Shown piece by piece: positions 17,727 through 27,163 of a stretch of DNA of 51,435 bases. The notes beneath the pieces are model-generated. The model had not been told where the DNA came from. It saw only the letters and a list, made by a program, of their open reading frames with translations, and did no database searches. Numbering within the stretch: the first letter of the stretch is position 1; each line of letters starts with the position of its first letter. The translations under genes were made by a program, and so were the position numbers. The DNA lies in assembly GCA_013822695.1 (NCBI GenBank), contig PNKW01000014.1:1-51435 (forward strand). The letters are read 5' to 3'. This stretch comes from Erythrobacter sp. GTDB lineage: Bacteria; Pseudomonadota; Alphaproteobacteria; Sphingomonadales; Sphingomonadaceae.

Positions 17727-18761
17727 ATGTTTTTCCGCCTTATCCGACCCGCTGTCTTCGCGCTCGACTCCGAAACCGGACACCGCCTTGCGCTGCGGGC
17801 GCTGGGGGCCTTGCCGGCCCGGTCTCCTGCGCCTGCCGGACCTCTGGCGGTGGATGTGGCGGGGCTGACCTTCCCCAATCCGGTGGGCGTTGCCGCAGGC
17901 TTCGACAAGGATGCCGAGGTGCCCGACGCGCTGCTCGGCCTCGGCTTCGGCTTTACCGAGGTCGGTTCGATCACCCCCTTGCCGCAGGCGGGCAACCCCA
18001 GGCCGCGCCTGTTCCGGCTGGTCGAGGACGCGGCCGTCATCAACCGCATGGGATTCAACAATGGCGGGGCCGAGGCAGCGCTGGCGCGGTTGCGCGCGCG
18101 CGCGGGGCGGCCGGGCATCGTCGCGGTCAATATCGGCGCGAACAAGGATTCGCCCGACCGCATCGCCGACTATGCGGTGATGGCGCGGACGATGGCGCCG
18201 GTGGCCAGCTACCTGTGCGTCAATATCTCGAGCCCCAACACCCCGGGCCTGCGCGCGCTGCAGGACGAGAGCGCGCTGACAGGCCTGCTCGATGCGGTGA
18301 TCGCCGCGCGTGACGCGGCCGGCAGCGCCGCTCCGATCTTCCTCAAGGTCGCCCCCGATCTCGAGCCTGCCGATATCGACGCGATCGCGCGAATCGCCAT
18401 CGACAGAAAGCTCGGTGCACTGGTGGTGTCGAACACCACGATCAGCCGCCCGGCCTTGCGCTCGCATCACGCGGGGGAGACCGGGGGGCTTTCGGGAGCG
18501 CCCCTGCGCGCACTTGCCACCCAGCGCCTGCGCGATTTCCGCAAGGCGACCGGGGGCGCGATTCCCCTCGTCGGCGTCGGCGGAATCGCCACGGCCGAGC
18601 ACGCCTGGGAACGCATCCGTGCGGGCGCTTCGCTGGTGCAGCTCTATTCGGCGATGGTCTACGAAGGCCCCGGCCTCGGCGCGCGGATCGCGCGGGGTTT
18701 GGAGGCGCTGATGCGACGTGACGGCTTTGCGAGCATTGCCGAAGCGGTGGGAAGCGAATAG
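17727..18761 (+). CDS. pyrD: Dihydroorotate dehydrogenase (quinone), class 2
   Basis: 344 residues from ATG 17727, preceded by GAGGGG. It oxidises dihydroorotate to orotate in pyrimidine synthesis, using FMN and quinone at the inner membrane. The N-terminal amphipathic lead MFFRLIRPAVFALDSETGHR is the class 2 membrane-association helix. FMN and substrate motifs are VGVAAGFDKDAEVPDALLGL, FTEVGSITPLPQAGNPRPRL, INRMGFNNGG, LCVNISSPNTPGLRALQ, and the C-terminal IPLVGVGGIATAEHAWERIR. Longer in-frame starts exist but carry no family sequence. Confidence 0.96.
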   Translation: MFFRLIRPAVFALDSETGHRLALRALGALPARSPAPAGPLAVDVAGLTFPNPVGVAAGFDKDAEVPDALLGLGFGFTEVGSITPLPQAGNPRPRLFRLVEDAAVINRMGFNNGGAEAALARLRARAGRPGIVAVNIGANKDSPDRIADYAVMARTMAPVASYLCVNISSPNTPGLRALQDESALTGLLDAVIAARDAAGSAAPIFLKVAPDLEPADIDAIARIAIDRKLGALVVSNTTISRPALRSHHAGETGGLSGAPLRALATQRLRDFRKATGGAIPLVGVGGIATAEHAWERIRAGASLVQLYSAMVYEGPGLGARIARGLEALMRRDGFASIAEAVGSE

Positions 18762-18772
18762 CACCCTTGGCC

Positions 18773-20488
18773 ATGCGCTTCTTTCCCGCCCTGATCGCCC
18801 CGCTCGCCCTCGTCCTGTCGGGCTGCGCCACCTCCCAGACACTTGCGACGGTCGATCCCGCACCGGTTGCGACCGGCGCGGTCAGCAGCGCCGATCCGCG
18901 CGCCACGGCGGCGGGTGAGGCGATCCTTGCTGCAGGCGGCTCGTCGACCGATGCGGCGATCGCGGTGATGCTGGCGCTGACTGTGGTCGAACCGCAGAGC
19001 TCGGGCATCGGCGGCGGCGGCTTCATGGTGCGGGCCGATGCCAGGAACGGCGCGCTGGTCACCTATGACGGGCGCGAGACTGCGCCTGCCGCCGCCACGC
19101 CGACCCGCTTTCTCGATGCGTCGGGCAAGCTCCTCCCGCGCGAGAGCCGGGTGTTCTCGGGCCTCAGCGTCGGGGTGCCGGGCAATGTCGCGCTCGCCGC
19201 CAAGGCGCACGCCGCGCATGGCAGGCTGCCCTGGGCCAAGCTGTTCGAACCCGCCATCGCGCTCGCCGAGGATGGCTTCGTGATGAACAAGCGCCTGTTC
19301 GAATCGCTCAAGGGCAACAAGGGCCGCGCCGACAAGTCGGACTATGCGCGCTCGGTGTTCTTCGGCGCCGATGGTGAGCCGCTGCCGGTGGGCGCGACGG
19401 TAAGGGTGCCGCAGCTCGCGGAAACCTTCCGCACGCTCGCCGCCGAAGGGCCAGCAGCACTCTACGGGCCAGCGCCTGCCGCCGCGCTTGCCGCCCATGT
19501 CGCAGGCGCGACCCCGCAGGACGGGCGGATGAGCGCGGCCGATGTCACCGGCTACACCGCCAAGGAGCGCCCGCCCGTCTGCATCCGCTACCGCGTCTAC
19601 AAGGTCTGCGGCATGGGTCCGCCGTCCTCGGGCGGGATCGCGGTGGCGCAGATGCTCGGCCAGCTCGAGCGCTTCGATCTCGCCGCGCTGGGCCCCGACA
19701 GCCCCATCTTCTGGCACCTCTTCATCGAGAGCCAGCGTCTCGCCTATGCCGACCGCGAGCTCTATGCGGGCGACAGCGATTTCATCGCGGTCCCGACCGA
19801 GGGCTTGGTCGACCGCGCCTACCTCGCCAAGCGTTCCGCCCTGATCGATCCGGCCACGACCATCGCCAAGCCTGAAGCCGGCGTGCCCCCCGGCGCGCCG
19901 CTCGCGCGCGGGGACGGGCCGGAGGAGCCGGAAAACGGCACCACCCATTTCTCCGTGGTGGACGCAGCAGGGAACGCGATCAGTTACACCTCGACCATCG
20001 AGGGCGCCTTCGGATCGGGGCTCCACTTCGGCGGGTTCTACCTCAACAACGAACTCACCGACTTCACCCTGACGCCCGAGGCGGACGGCAAGCCGGTCGC
20101 TAACCGGGTCGAGGGCGGCAAGCGCCCGCGCTCCTCGATGGCGCCGACCATTGTCTACGACGCCGAGGGCAAGGTGGTGCTGGTGATCGGCGCGGCAGGC
20201 GGGCCGACGATCCCCGTCACCGTCGCGCGCGGGATCATCGGCGTGCTCGACTTCGGACTCGGCGCGCAGGACGCGCTGGCGATGCCTTTCGCGATGGCTT
20301 TCGGCGATGCGCTGCTGATCGAGGAAGGTACCGTGCTGGTGGCCATGCAGGAACAGCTCGCCGCGCTCGGCCACAAGGGCATCCGCGCGGGGGCAGCGCC
20401 GATCAAGGCCAATGCGCTCGGCCGCCGCGCCGACGGCAGCTGGGAGGTGGCGACCGAGCCGCGCCTCGTCAGCGTCGTCACGCCCTGA
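18773..20488 (+). CDS. ggt: Gamma-glutamyltransferase, lipoprotein form
   Basis: 571 residues from ATG 18773, 11 bp after pyrD; a TTG two codons earlier is possible. The N-terminus MRFFPALIAPLALVLSGCA is a lipoprotein signal. The enzyme cleaves glutathione and other gamma-glutamyl compounds in the periplasm. It is made as a proprotein that cuts itself before the nucleophile Thr. That Thr is in ENGTTHFSVVD (about residue 390, close to E. coli T391). The large-subunit block is EPQSSGIGGGGFMVRADARN, and the small-subunit oxyanion block is KRPRSSMAPTIVYD. It is likely co-transcribed with pyrD, though their functions are unrelated. Confidence 0.93.
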   Translation: MRFFPALIAPLALVLSGCATSQTLATVDPAPVATGAVSSADPRATAAGEAILAAGGSSTDAAIAVMLALTVVEPQSSGIGGGGFMVRADARNGALVTYDGRETAPAAATPTRFLDASGKLLPRESRVFSGLSVGVPGNVALAAKAHAAHGRLPWAKLFEPAIALAEDGFVMNKRLFESLKGNKGRADKSDYARSVFFGADGEPLPVGATVRVPQLAETFRTLAAEGPAALYGPAPAAALAAHVAGATPQDGRMSAADVTGYTAKERPPVCIRYRVYKVCGMGPPSSGGIAVAQMLGQLERFDLAALGPDSPIFWHLFIESQRLAYADRELYAGDSDFIAVPTEGLVDRAYLAKRSALIDPATTIAKPEAGVPPGAPLARGDGPEEPENGTTHFSVVDAAGNAISYTSTIEGAFGSGLHFGGFYLNNELTDFTLTPEADGKPVANRVEGGKRPRSSMAPTIVYDAEGKVVLVIGAAGGPTIPVTVARGIIGVLDFGLGAQDALAMPFAMAFGDALLIEEGTVLVAMQEQLAALGHKGIRAGAAPIKANALGRRADGSWEVATEPRLVSVVTP

Positions 20489-20604
20489 GGGTTCCGCCCC
20501 GCGAGGTGCTTGCCGCTACGGCTCACACCTTCTAACTAGAGGGCGCACGGGGTGGCGCCTCAACCCCGAACGAGATATTCCGAAGGGATCAGGAGCCTTT
20601 GCCA

Positions 20605-22464
20605 GTGCATTCCCCCACCTTGCCGCATTCTGCCCGCGCGGTTGCCAACCCTGCGGACCCGCAGATCTTGCAGGACATCGATAACGCGCAGAACCTCGTC
20701 GCGCTGTTTCTGAAGCGCGCCGACGAGAAGGGCGATGCGCCTTTCCTTGGCCACAAGACCGGCGGACAGTGGGTGACGCAGACCTGGCGCTCGGCGGCCG
20801 AGCAGGTGTGCCTGCTGGCCGAAGCGCTGCGCGGCATGGGCCTTGCTGATGGTGACCGCGTCGCGCTGGTCTCCGAAAACCGCCCCGAATGGTGCATCGC
20901 CGACCTTGCGATCATGGCGGCAGGCTGCATCACCGTGCCGACCTACACCACCAACACCCGCCGCGACCATGCGCACATCCTCGACAATTCGGGCGCGCGC
21001 GCGGTGTTCGTCTCGAACGAGAAGCTGCTTGCCCCGCTGGTGGGCGCGATCGGGCAGACGGGCCTCGTCGAGCACGTGATCGGAATCGATGCGTTGAAGC
21101 CGCGCCAGGCTGGCAGCTTCCGCTATCATGGCTGGGAAACCCTGATCACCGGTGACGCCGCCGCCGCGCGCGCCGCGGTCGACGCGCGCATCGCCGGAAT
21201 CGCGCGCGACGAGACCGCCTGCCTTATCTACACCAGCGGCACCGGCGGCGCGCCGCGCGGGGTGATGCAGCACCACGGCTCGATCCTGTGCAATGTCGCG
21301 GGCGCGGCCGAAGTGCTGCTCAGCGATTTCGGGATCAAGGACGAACGCTTCCTGTCGTTCCTCCCGCTCTCCCACGCCTACGAGCATTCGGGCGGGCAGT
21401 ACCTCCCGATCGGGATCGGCGCGGAGATTTTCTATTCCGAAGGTCTCGAAAAGCTCGCCTCCAATATCGAGGAGACCCGCCCCACCATCATGGTCGTCGT
21501 CCCCCGCCTGTTCGAGGTGCTGCGCACCCGGATCATGAAGCAGGTCGAGAAGCAGGGCAAAGTCGCGAACTTCATGATGGATGCCGCGATGAAGATCGCG
21601 GGCAATGCGCGCGACGGCAAGAAGCGCCGGCGCGACCGGCCGATGGACTTCCTTGTCGAGAAGACCCTGCGCCCCAAGGTCCGCGCCAAGTTCGGCGGGC
21701 GGATCAAGGCGATGGTTTCAGGCGGCGCGCCCCTCAACCCCGAGGTCGGCAATTTCTTCGACGCCATGGGCCTCACCATGCTGCAAGGCTACGGCCAGAC
21801 CGAGGCCGGGCCGGTGATCAGCTGCAACCGCCCCAAGGTCGGCCTCAGGATGGACACCGTCGGCCCCCCCTTGCGCGGGGTCGAGGTGCGGATCGCCGAG
21901 GATGGCGAGATCCTGGTGCGCGGCGAGCTCGTCATGCACGGCTACTGGCGCAACGACGCCGAGACCGCACGCACGTTGCAGGATGGCTGGCTCCACACCG
22001 GCGACATCGGGCATCTCGATCACAAGGGCCGGATCAAGATCACCGACCGCAAGAAGGACATGATCGTCAACGACAAGGGCGACAACATCGCTCCCCAGAA
22101 GGTCGAGGGGATGCTGACGCTCCAGCCTGAAATCGCCCAAGCCATGGTGAGCGGCGACAAGCGGCCTTACGTGGTCGGCCTGATCGTGCCCGATGCCGAA
22201 TGGGCGCTCGAATGGGCGCGGGCGAACGGCGAGAAGTTCGACCTCAAGGCCTTGCAGCAGCTCCCCGCCTTCAAGAATGCGGTGCGCGCGGCGGTCGACC
22301 GGACCAATGCCGATCTTTCGGTGATCGAGAAGGTGCGCCAGTTCGCCTTCGCCGATGAGGCCTTCACCATCGAGAACGAGGAGATGACGCCCTCGATGAA
22401 GATCCGCCGCCACAAGATCCGCGATCGGTATCAGGAGCGGATTGACGGGTTGTATCGGGGGTGA
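20605..22464 (+). CDS. AMP-dependent long-chain acyl-CoA synthetase
   Basis: 619 residues from GTG 20605, which has AGGAG 9 bp upstream; TTG 20599 is the alternative but is only 3 bp from the same site. The ANL-superfamily motifs are present: the ATP/AMP loop CLIYTSGTGGAPRGVMQHHG (with G-G in place of the usual T-T), the GYGQTEAGPVISCNRP block, LQDGWLHTGDIGHLDHKGRI, and the catalytic-lysine region EEMTPSMKIRRHKIRDRYQE. The enzyme adenylates a fatty acid and forms its CoA thioester. The length and the internal KKRRRDRPMDFLVEKTLRPK insert are those of the long-chain (FAA1/FadD15-like) branch. Confidence 0.92.
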   Translation: MHSPTLPHSARAVANPADPQILQDIDNAQNLVALFLKRADEKGDAPFLGHKTGGQWVTQTWRSAAEQVCLLAEALRGMGLADGDRVALVSENRPEWCIADLAIMAAGCITVPTYTTNTRRDHAHILDNSGARAVFVSNEKLLAPLVGAIGQTGLVEHVIGIDALKPRQAGSFRYHGWETLITGDAAAARAAVDARIAGIARDETACLIYTSGTGGAPRGVMQHHGSILCNVAGAAEVLLSDFGIKDERFLSFLPLSHAYEHSGGQYLPIGIGAEIFYSEGLEKLASNIEETRPTIMVVVPRLFEVLRTRIMKQVEKQGKVANFMMDAAMKIAGNARDGKKRRRDRPMDFLVEKTLRPKVRAKFGGRIKAMVSGGAPLNPEVGNFFDAMGLTMLQGYGQTEAGPVISCNRPKVGLRMDTVGPPLRGVEVRIAEDGEILVRGELVMHGYWRNDAETARTLQDGWLHTGDIGHLDHKGRIKITDRKKDMIVNDKGDNIAPQKVEGMLTLQPEIAQAMVSGDKRPYVVGLIVPDAEWALEWARANGEKFDLKALQQLPAFKNAVRAAVDRTNADLSVIEKVRQFAFADEAFTIENEEMTPSMKIRRHKIRDRYQERIDGLYRG

Positions 22465-22568
22465 GGGGTTTGGCATGACAGCGGTGATCAGACCAATGGC
22501 AGCGGCGAAGATCTGGCGCGGGTTGTAGCGGGGGGCGCAAAAGCCGCTAACGCCCCGGCTTAACAGGT

Positions 22569-22574
22569 TATAAT
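22569..22574 (+). promoter_or_regulatory. Possible -10 box upstream of the TIR protein gene
   Basis: A perfect TATAAT lies 75 bp upstream of the TIR gene start, in a locally A+T-rich patch (TTAACAGGTTATAATGTGAC). The matching -35 position (about 22546-22551) is poor, so this is a tentative promoter that may need an activator. Nothing else is seen in 22465-22648. Confidence 0.4.
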
Positions 22575-22648
22575 GTGACAACCGCCACCGGCGGCGAATC
22601 GCATGATCCGCCGCGCTCGGAGAGCAAAAAACAGGCGTTGGGGGCGGC

Positions 22649-24598
22649 GTGACGGATATTTTCCTCTCTTACAATCGCGAGGATCAGGCGCGGGCCAAGC
22701 TGTTCGCCGATGCCTTCGCCGCGCAGGGCTTCGATGTGTGGTGGGACGTCGGCCTGCGCGCCGGCGAGGCCTATGACGAGGTCACCGAGACCGCGCTGCG
22801 CACGGCCAAGGCGGTGGTGGTGCTGTGGTCGCAGCGCTCGGTCCAGTCGCGCTGGGTCCGGGCCGAGGCGACGCTGGCGGACCGCAACAAGACCCTCGTG
22901 CCCTGCATGATCGAGCCGTGCGAGCGGCCGATCATGTTTGAGCTCACCCAGACGGCGGAGCTTTCGCATTGGAGCGGCGCGGTGCAGGACCCGGCGTGGC
23001 AGGCGTTTCTCGCCGATGTGACCCGCTTTGTCGGCGCAGCCCCGCGGCCCGCGCCGCCGCCGCCCGCACCGGGCGAGAGCATCCGCGCGGTGGCCGGGCA
23101 CACGGTGCTGGCGGTGCTCGCCTTCGAGAACCTGAGCGCCGATGCCGAACTGCAATATTTCTCCGACGGGGTGGCCGAGGAAATCCTTGCCGCCATGTCG
23201 CGCGCGCCCGATATCCGCGTGATCGGCTCGACCTCGACCTTCGCCTTTCGCGGCGAGCGCAAGAAAGACGCGGCGAGCGCGCTGGGGGCGACCCATGTGC
23301 TCGACGGATCGGTGCGGCGCGGCGGCAACCGGGTGCGGATCGCGGCGACGCTGACCGAGGCGGGCACGGGCCAGGTGCTGTGGACCGAGCGGTTCGACCG
23401 CCAGCTAGACGATGCGCTGGCGGTGCAGGACGAGATCGCCGAACTGACCGCGGCCGCGCTGCAAGCGAAGCTGCGCCCGGCTGCGCCCACCGCCCCGGTC
23501 GATCCTGAGGCCTACGACCTCTACCTGCGCGCGCTCGCCGAGCGCCGTTCGTCCGAGGACGCTGCGCAAGAGCGCGCCATCGCGCTGCTGGAGGCGGCGG
23601 TCGCCCGTGCCCCCGGATACGCCCGCGCGCATTCGGCGCTGGCGCTGGCGCTGGGACATCGGATCCAGAAAGCAACCTATGCCGACGCCGGGCCCGAGGC
23701 GTTTGAAAAGGCCTACTCAACGGTGAAGACGGCTGCGGAACGCGCCCTGGCGCTCGACTCGGCCGACATCGAGGCCAAGCTCGCGCTGCTCTCGCTGGAA
23801 CCCGTCACCGAAACTTGGGTAGAGCAGGACCGGGCGCTGACCGAGGCACTCGCCGCCAATCCGGCGGACCTGTCGCTGCTATGGTATCGCGCGCGATGGT
23901 TAATCGGAACCGGTCGGTTTAGCGATGCCGGGAGGGTCATTCGGCTTGGCTACGAGATGAGCCCCCTATCGGCCAAATGGCTGACTGCCTACGCGGGTAG
24001 CATGATCCTTGAAGGAAATCTGACTGAGGCGGACCGCCTAGGTGCTCAGGCCATACTCATTGACCCTGAAAACCCATTCGTGTGGTTTGGGCGCTATGGC
24101 TTTTTTGCCATTGTAGGGAGGTTTCACGATTTGAGGGAAATAGTGAAAAATGTCCCCGATGCTTATCCCGTTTCAAATACCAACGAGGAGTGGACTGCCG
24201 CAATGGAGTTCAAGGATCACTCCAGCTTTATAAAATACTACGAAAAGGCAGTTCTTCTTAATAAAAGTTTTCTATTCACCAACGTGCAAATGTTTTCAGG
24301 TCTCGCGCTTCTGGGTAAAATCGATGAACTGATCACGTGGGCTGAAGGTTTCCTAGCCTCTGCTCCGGCGAATAGAGTATGGACGATGTGGAATGCGCAG
24401 ACCTATGGTCCGGGGACGGAAAACCTACTGTACCCAATGTACATAGCCCTCCACGCCGACCCCCGCTTTCTCCCGCTGTGCCACCGCCTCGGCCTGTGCG
24501 CCTACTGGGCAGAAACCGGCCAATGGCCCGACTTCATCACCCTGTCCCCCAACCGCGCCGCGCTCGAAGCCCGCGTCCGCGAACTCGCCGTCTCCTGA
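22649..24598 (+). CDS. TIR domain / TolB-like / TPR chimeric protein
   Basis: 649 residues from GTG 22649. Residues 1-125 form a TIR domain: DIFLSYNREDQARAKLFADA, then VWWDVGLRAGEAYDEV, then VVVLWSQRSVQSRWVRAEAT. The Glu in WVRAEA (E73) lines up with the catalytic Glu of NAD-cleaving TIR domains such as SARM1, so NADase activity is possible. After a Pro-rich linker, residues 145-255 resemble the TolB-like/FlgO-type N-terminal domain found in adenylate-cyclase-type proteins (AVLAFENLSADAELQYFSDG, VLDGSVRRGGNRVRIAATLT). The rest, from about residue 270, is TPR-like helical repeats. No signal peptide or transmembrane segment is seen. The 23870-24450 part is clearly more A+T-rich than the rest, suggesting a mosaic origin. 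Confidence 0.85.
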   Translation: MTDIFLSYNREDQARAKLFADAFAAQGFDVWWDVGLRAGEAYDEVTETALRTAKAVVVLWSQRSVQSRWVRAEATLADRNKTLVPCMIEPCERPIMFELTQTAELSHWSGAVQDPAWQAFLADVTRFVGAAPRPAPPPPAPGESIRAVAGHTVLAVLAFENLSADAELQYFSDGVAEEILAAMSRAPDIRVIGSTSTFAFRGERKKDAASALGATHVLDGSVRRGGNRVRIAATLTEAGTGQVLWTERFDRQLDDALAVQDEIAELTAAALQAKLRPAAPTAPVDPEAYDLYLRALAERRSSEDAAQERAIALLEAAVARAPGYARAHSALALALGHRIQKATYADAGPEAFEKAYSTVKTAAERALALDSADIEAKLALLSLEPVTETWVEQDRALTEALAANPADLSLLWYRARWLIGTGRFSDAGRVIRLGYEMSPLSAKWLTAYAGSMILEGNLTEADRLGAQAILIDPENPFVWFGRYGFFAIVGRFHDLREIVKNVPDAYPVSNTNEEWTAAMEFKDHSSFIKYYEKAVLLNKSFLFTNVQMFSGLALLGKIDELITWAEGFLASAPANRVWTMWNAQTYGPGTENLLYPMYIALHADPRFLPLCHRLGLCAYWAETGQWPDFITLSPNRAALEARVRELAVS

Positions 24599-24622
24599 CG
24601 CGCGCCTACGGTAGCGCCTGCC

Positions 24623-25345
24623 TCAATACATATGCTGGCCGCCGTTGATGCTCATGGTCGAGCCGGTCATGAAGCCGCCGCGCTCACTCGTCAGGAACGC
24701 CACCCCGCGCGCGATCTCCTCGGCCATGCCGAGGCGGCCGACCGGGATCTTGGCGACGATCTTCTCGAGCACCGGTGCGGGCACGGCGGCGACCATGTCG
24801 GTGTCGATATAGCCCGGCGCGATGGCGTTGACCGTCACCCCGAACTTCGCGCCTTCCTGCGCGAGCGCCTTGGTAAAGCCGTGGATGCCGGACTTGGCGG
24901 CGGCGTAGTTGACCTGGCCGTACTGCCCCGCCTGCCCGTTGATCGAGCCGATGTTGACGATCCGCCCCCACCCGCGCTCGCGCATGCCGGGGAAGGTCGC
25001 CTTGGCCATGTTGAAACACCCGCCAAGGTTGATGCGCATGACATCGTTCCAGTCGTCGAAGGTCATCTTGTGGAGCGTGCCGTCGCGGGTGATCCCGGCG
25101 TTGTTGACGACGATGTCAATCGGCCCGAACTCTTCCGCCACGGCCGCGCAGCCCGCCTGGGTCGCTTCGAAATCACCTACATCCCAACGCCTTGCGGGGA
25201 TGCCGGTCGCTGCGGTGAAGGCCTGTGCCTTCTCCTCGTTGCCGGCGTAATTGGCGATGACGGTGTGGCCCTGCCGCTGGAGCCGCTTGCAGATCGCCTC
25301 CCCGATCCCGCGCGTTCCTCCGGTGACGATGGCTACCCGGCTCAT
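24623..25345 (-). CDS. phaB: Acetoacetyl-CoA reductase (NADPH)
   Basis: 240 residues of a short-chain dehydrogenase. The cofactor loop is TGGTRGIG, NNAGITRDGTLHKMTFDDWN is the PhaB-typical segment, the catalytic Ser is in VNIGSINGQAGQYGQVNYAA, and the Tyr-x3-Lys is NYAAAKSG. The C-terminus GGFMTGSTMSINGGQHMY is a hallmark of PhaB rather than FabG. It reduces acetoacetyl-CoA to (R)-3-hydroxybutyryl-CoA for polyhydroxybutyrate synthesis. phaA and phaC are not in the window, but a PHA depolymerase lies at 43936-45183. It is convergent with the TIR gene, 24 bp apart. Confidence 0.93.
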   Translation of the reverse strand: MSRVAIVTGGTRGIGEAICKRLQRQGHTVIANYAGNEEKAQAFTAATGIPARRWDVGDFEATQAGCAAVAEEFGPIDIVVNNAGITRDGTLHKMTFDDWNDVMRINLGGCFNMAKATFPGMRERGWGRIVNIGSINGQAGQYGQVNYAAAKSGIHGFTKALAQEGAKFGVTVNAIAPGYIDTDMVAAVPAPVLEKIVAKIPVGRLGMAEEIARGVAFLTSERGGFMTGSTMSINGGQHMY

Positions 25346-25514
25346 GGCATTCTCCCCTTGGCGTTATGCTTGCGAGGATAGTCTAGCGGGCGCATTCCCC
25401 TAGGGAAAGCGGGGAATAGCTATGCGTATGAGGCGGAGATAAGGGCGCAATGACCGCGCAATAACCTTGCAATGATGGGATGCGATCGCGGCCTGCTGCC
25501 ACCCGCGAAGGCGA

Positions 25515-26312
25515 TCAGAACTTGATCTGCGTGCCCACGTAGACCGCCTGGCTGTCCTGCACCGAATTGGTCAGCGGATCGAGCCGTTCGCGCTCCTGCG
25601 AGTAGCGTACGCCCGCGGTCACATTGAGGTTGGGCGAGAGGCGGAAGCTGCCGCCCACGCCCACGGTCTGCGCCGCGGACGAATCGAGCGTGTTGGGCGA
25701 GCGGCCCGCGATCTGGCGATCCTCAAGCTCGATCCGCGGCTGGAGGCGCGAGGGCTTGTCCTCGGCCTTGGGGCGCGAAGGTTCGAACTGCGCGAGATCG
25801 GGCAGGGTGAGCTTCTGGACATTGGCCGAAAGGTCGACCGTGCGCGCGAAGCTCTTGTAGCCGCGCGCCGCGCCGAGCTGGAACTTGCTGGCATCGAGCC
25901 CGGCGAGCGCGGTGGTGCCGCGGCCCGGAACGGCATCGAGCGCCTTCCTTACCGAGATCGCGCGCGCCGTGTCGTCATCGACACGGACGGCGACCGTAAC
26001 CGTGCGCTTGCCGGTGATCGGCGGGGCGCTGGCGGGCGTGAAATGCACGCCGCGCGCGCGCGCCTTGCCGGCGACACGGGCGGCAAGTTCAGGATCGACC
26101 GAGGCCGGGGTGAAGGTTCCCAGACCCAGCGCATCGCGCCCGGCATCCGTGATGGCGGCGGACAAAGCGGCGGTCTGCACCGGGGCGAACTGCGCAGCGA
26201 GCGCCATTCCAGCGGTGGGCACGGCCAGCGCGAGGGCACCGGACAGCAGGACGAGCGGCAGCGAGCGTTGCGCCCGAGCCCCCTTCGCCTTCCTGTCCAC
26301 CTTGCGTGCCAT
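25515..26312 (-). CDS. Exported protein with an outer-membrane-like C-terminus
   Basis: 265 residues from ATG 26312, which has AGGAACG and AAGGCGG upstream; a GTG at 26348 is the alternative. The basic N-terminus followed by SLPLVLLSGALALAVPTAG is a signal peptide. The central part is Ala/Pro-rich with an IDGKRTVTVAVRVDDDTAR-like strand region near residues 100-120. The last 60 residues are amphipathic strands (AQTVGVGGSFRLSPNLNVTA, then VRYSQERERL) ending VYVGTQIKF. A final Phe on a beta-strand is the usual BAM signal of outer-membrane proteins. The predicted barrel is too short for a full porin. No family is recognised. Confidence 0.65.
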   Translation of the reverse strand: MARKVDRKAKGARAQRSLPLVLLSGALALAVPTAGMALAAQFAPVQTAALSAAITDAGRDALGLGTFTPASVDPELAARVAGKARARGVHFTPASAPPITGKRTVTVAVRVDDDTARAISVRKALDAVPGRGTTALAGLDASKFQLGAARGYKSFARTVDLSANVQKLTLPDLAQFEPSRPKAEDKPSRLQPRIELEDRQIAGRSPNTLDSSAAQTVGVGGSFRLSPNLNVTAGVRYSQERERLDPLTNSVQDSQAVYVGTQIKF

Positions 26313-26586
26313 AACCGCCTTCGTTCCTCTATTCGGCTCTGTTTCCACTCAGAGCCCAAGCAGATGGGACATTAACACCAGATGAGTCGCGGTGCTTTCC
26401 ACAAATATGTGTAGGCGGTGGCCCGATGCATGCAACGATCTTGCCCCGGTCGGCCCGGATTCCTTGCCGACCTGTGGCAGCATGCACACAGAAACGTTTG
26501 CATCCCCGGGCAATTCAGCCCCGGTAAAGCAGGGGGGCGCTCTTGCCGCTGGCGGGCATGTCGCCGGGGGCAAAGCGCCTTCGTGC

Positions 26587-26614
26587 TTGCCGCAAGGGGG
26601 CTTGCCACTATAGA
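26587..26614 (+). promoter_or_regulatory. Probable sigma-70-type promoter for the DUF3576-leuS-lptE-holA genes
   Basis: TTGCCG (26587-26592) and TATAGA (26609-26614) are separated by 16 bp and lie about 50 bp before the first gene's GTG. This is the best-matched promoter pair in the 352-bp gap 26313-26664, in which I see no gene. Confidence 0.45.
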
Positions 26615-26664
26615 GCGGGCCCCAGAGTTTCGCTCGCTACTTTTTGACCAAGGATGATCCGGCA

Positions 26665-27120
26665 GTGACACGCGCCCCTTCCGCCCTTCTTCGCCGCACC
26701 ATCGGCTATGCCGTGCTTACCGCCGCGCTGGTCGGCCTTGCGGCCTGCGGCGGGCGTGACCGTCCGCGCACCGAGCTGGCTGCCGCGCAGCTCAACACCA
26801 TCGGCGTCAACGCCTACCTGTGGCGCGCGGCGCTGGAGACGGTGAGCTTCGCCCCGCTGCTGCAGGCTGACAGCGCGGGCGGCGTGATCGTGACCGATTG
26901 GTACGCCAACCCCTCCAACCCCAATGAGCGGGTGAAGATGACTGTGACGATCCTCGATCAGGATCTGCGCGCCGATGCGCTGCGGGTCGCGGCGAGCCGT
27001 CAGGTGAACGAGGGCGGCAACTGGGTCGAAGCCCCGGTGCAGGCGGCGACGGTGCAGAAGCTTGAGGACATCATCCTCACCAAGGCCCGCGATCTGCGCC
27101 GCCAGGCGCTCGCTTCGTAA
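26665..27120 (+). CDS. DUF3576 lipoprotein
   Basis: 151 residues from GTG 26665, with AAGGA 10 bp upstream. The N-terminus has a lipoprotein signal ending VGLAACGG. The mature domain matches DUF3576: [40 protein letters not shown] and [20 protein letters not shown]. This family is almost always found immediately upstream of leuS-lptE-holA in alphaproteobacteria, as here (43 bp to leuS), and is presumed to work in the envelope. Molecular function is unknown. A TTG at 26644 would add seven residues and is less likely. Confidence 0.9.
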   Translation: MTRAPSALLRRTIGYAVLTAALVGLAACGGRDRPRTELAAAQLNTIGVNAYLWRAALETVSFAPLLQADSAGGVIVTDWYANPSNPNERVKMTVTILDQDLRADALRVAASRQVNEGGNWVEAPVQAATVQKLEDIILTKARDLRRQALAS

Positions 27121-27163
27121 GGCCCACGCGCCTCCTGAGACCCTCTTCCACGGAAGAACACGC

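Noticed and set aside
22649..24598. Defined phage-defence island around the TIR gene
   Set aside because: The neighbours are an acyl-CoA synthetase and phaB, with no partner defence gene, integrase or tRNA.
26313..26664. Small protein genes in the gap before DUF3576
   Set aside because: Short frames exist on both strands but lack a ribosome site, family likeness and codon bias; only a promoter is supported.
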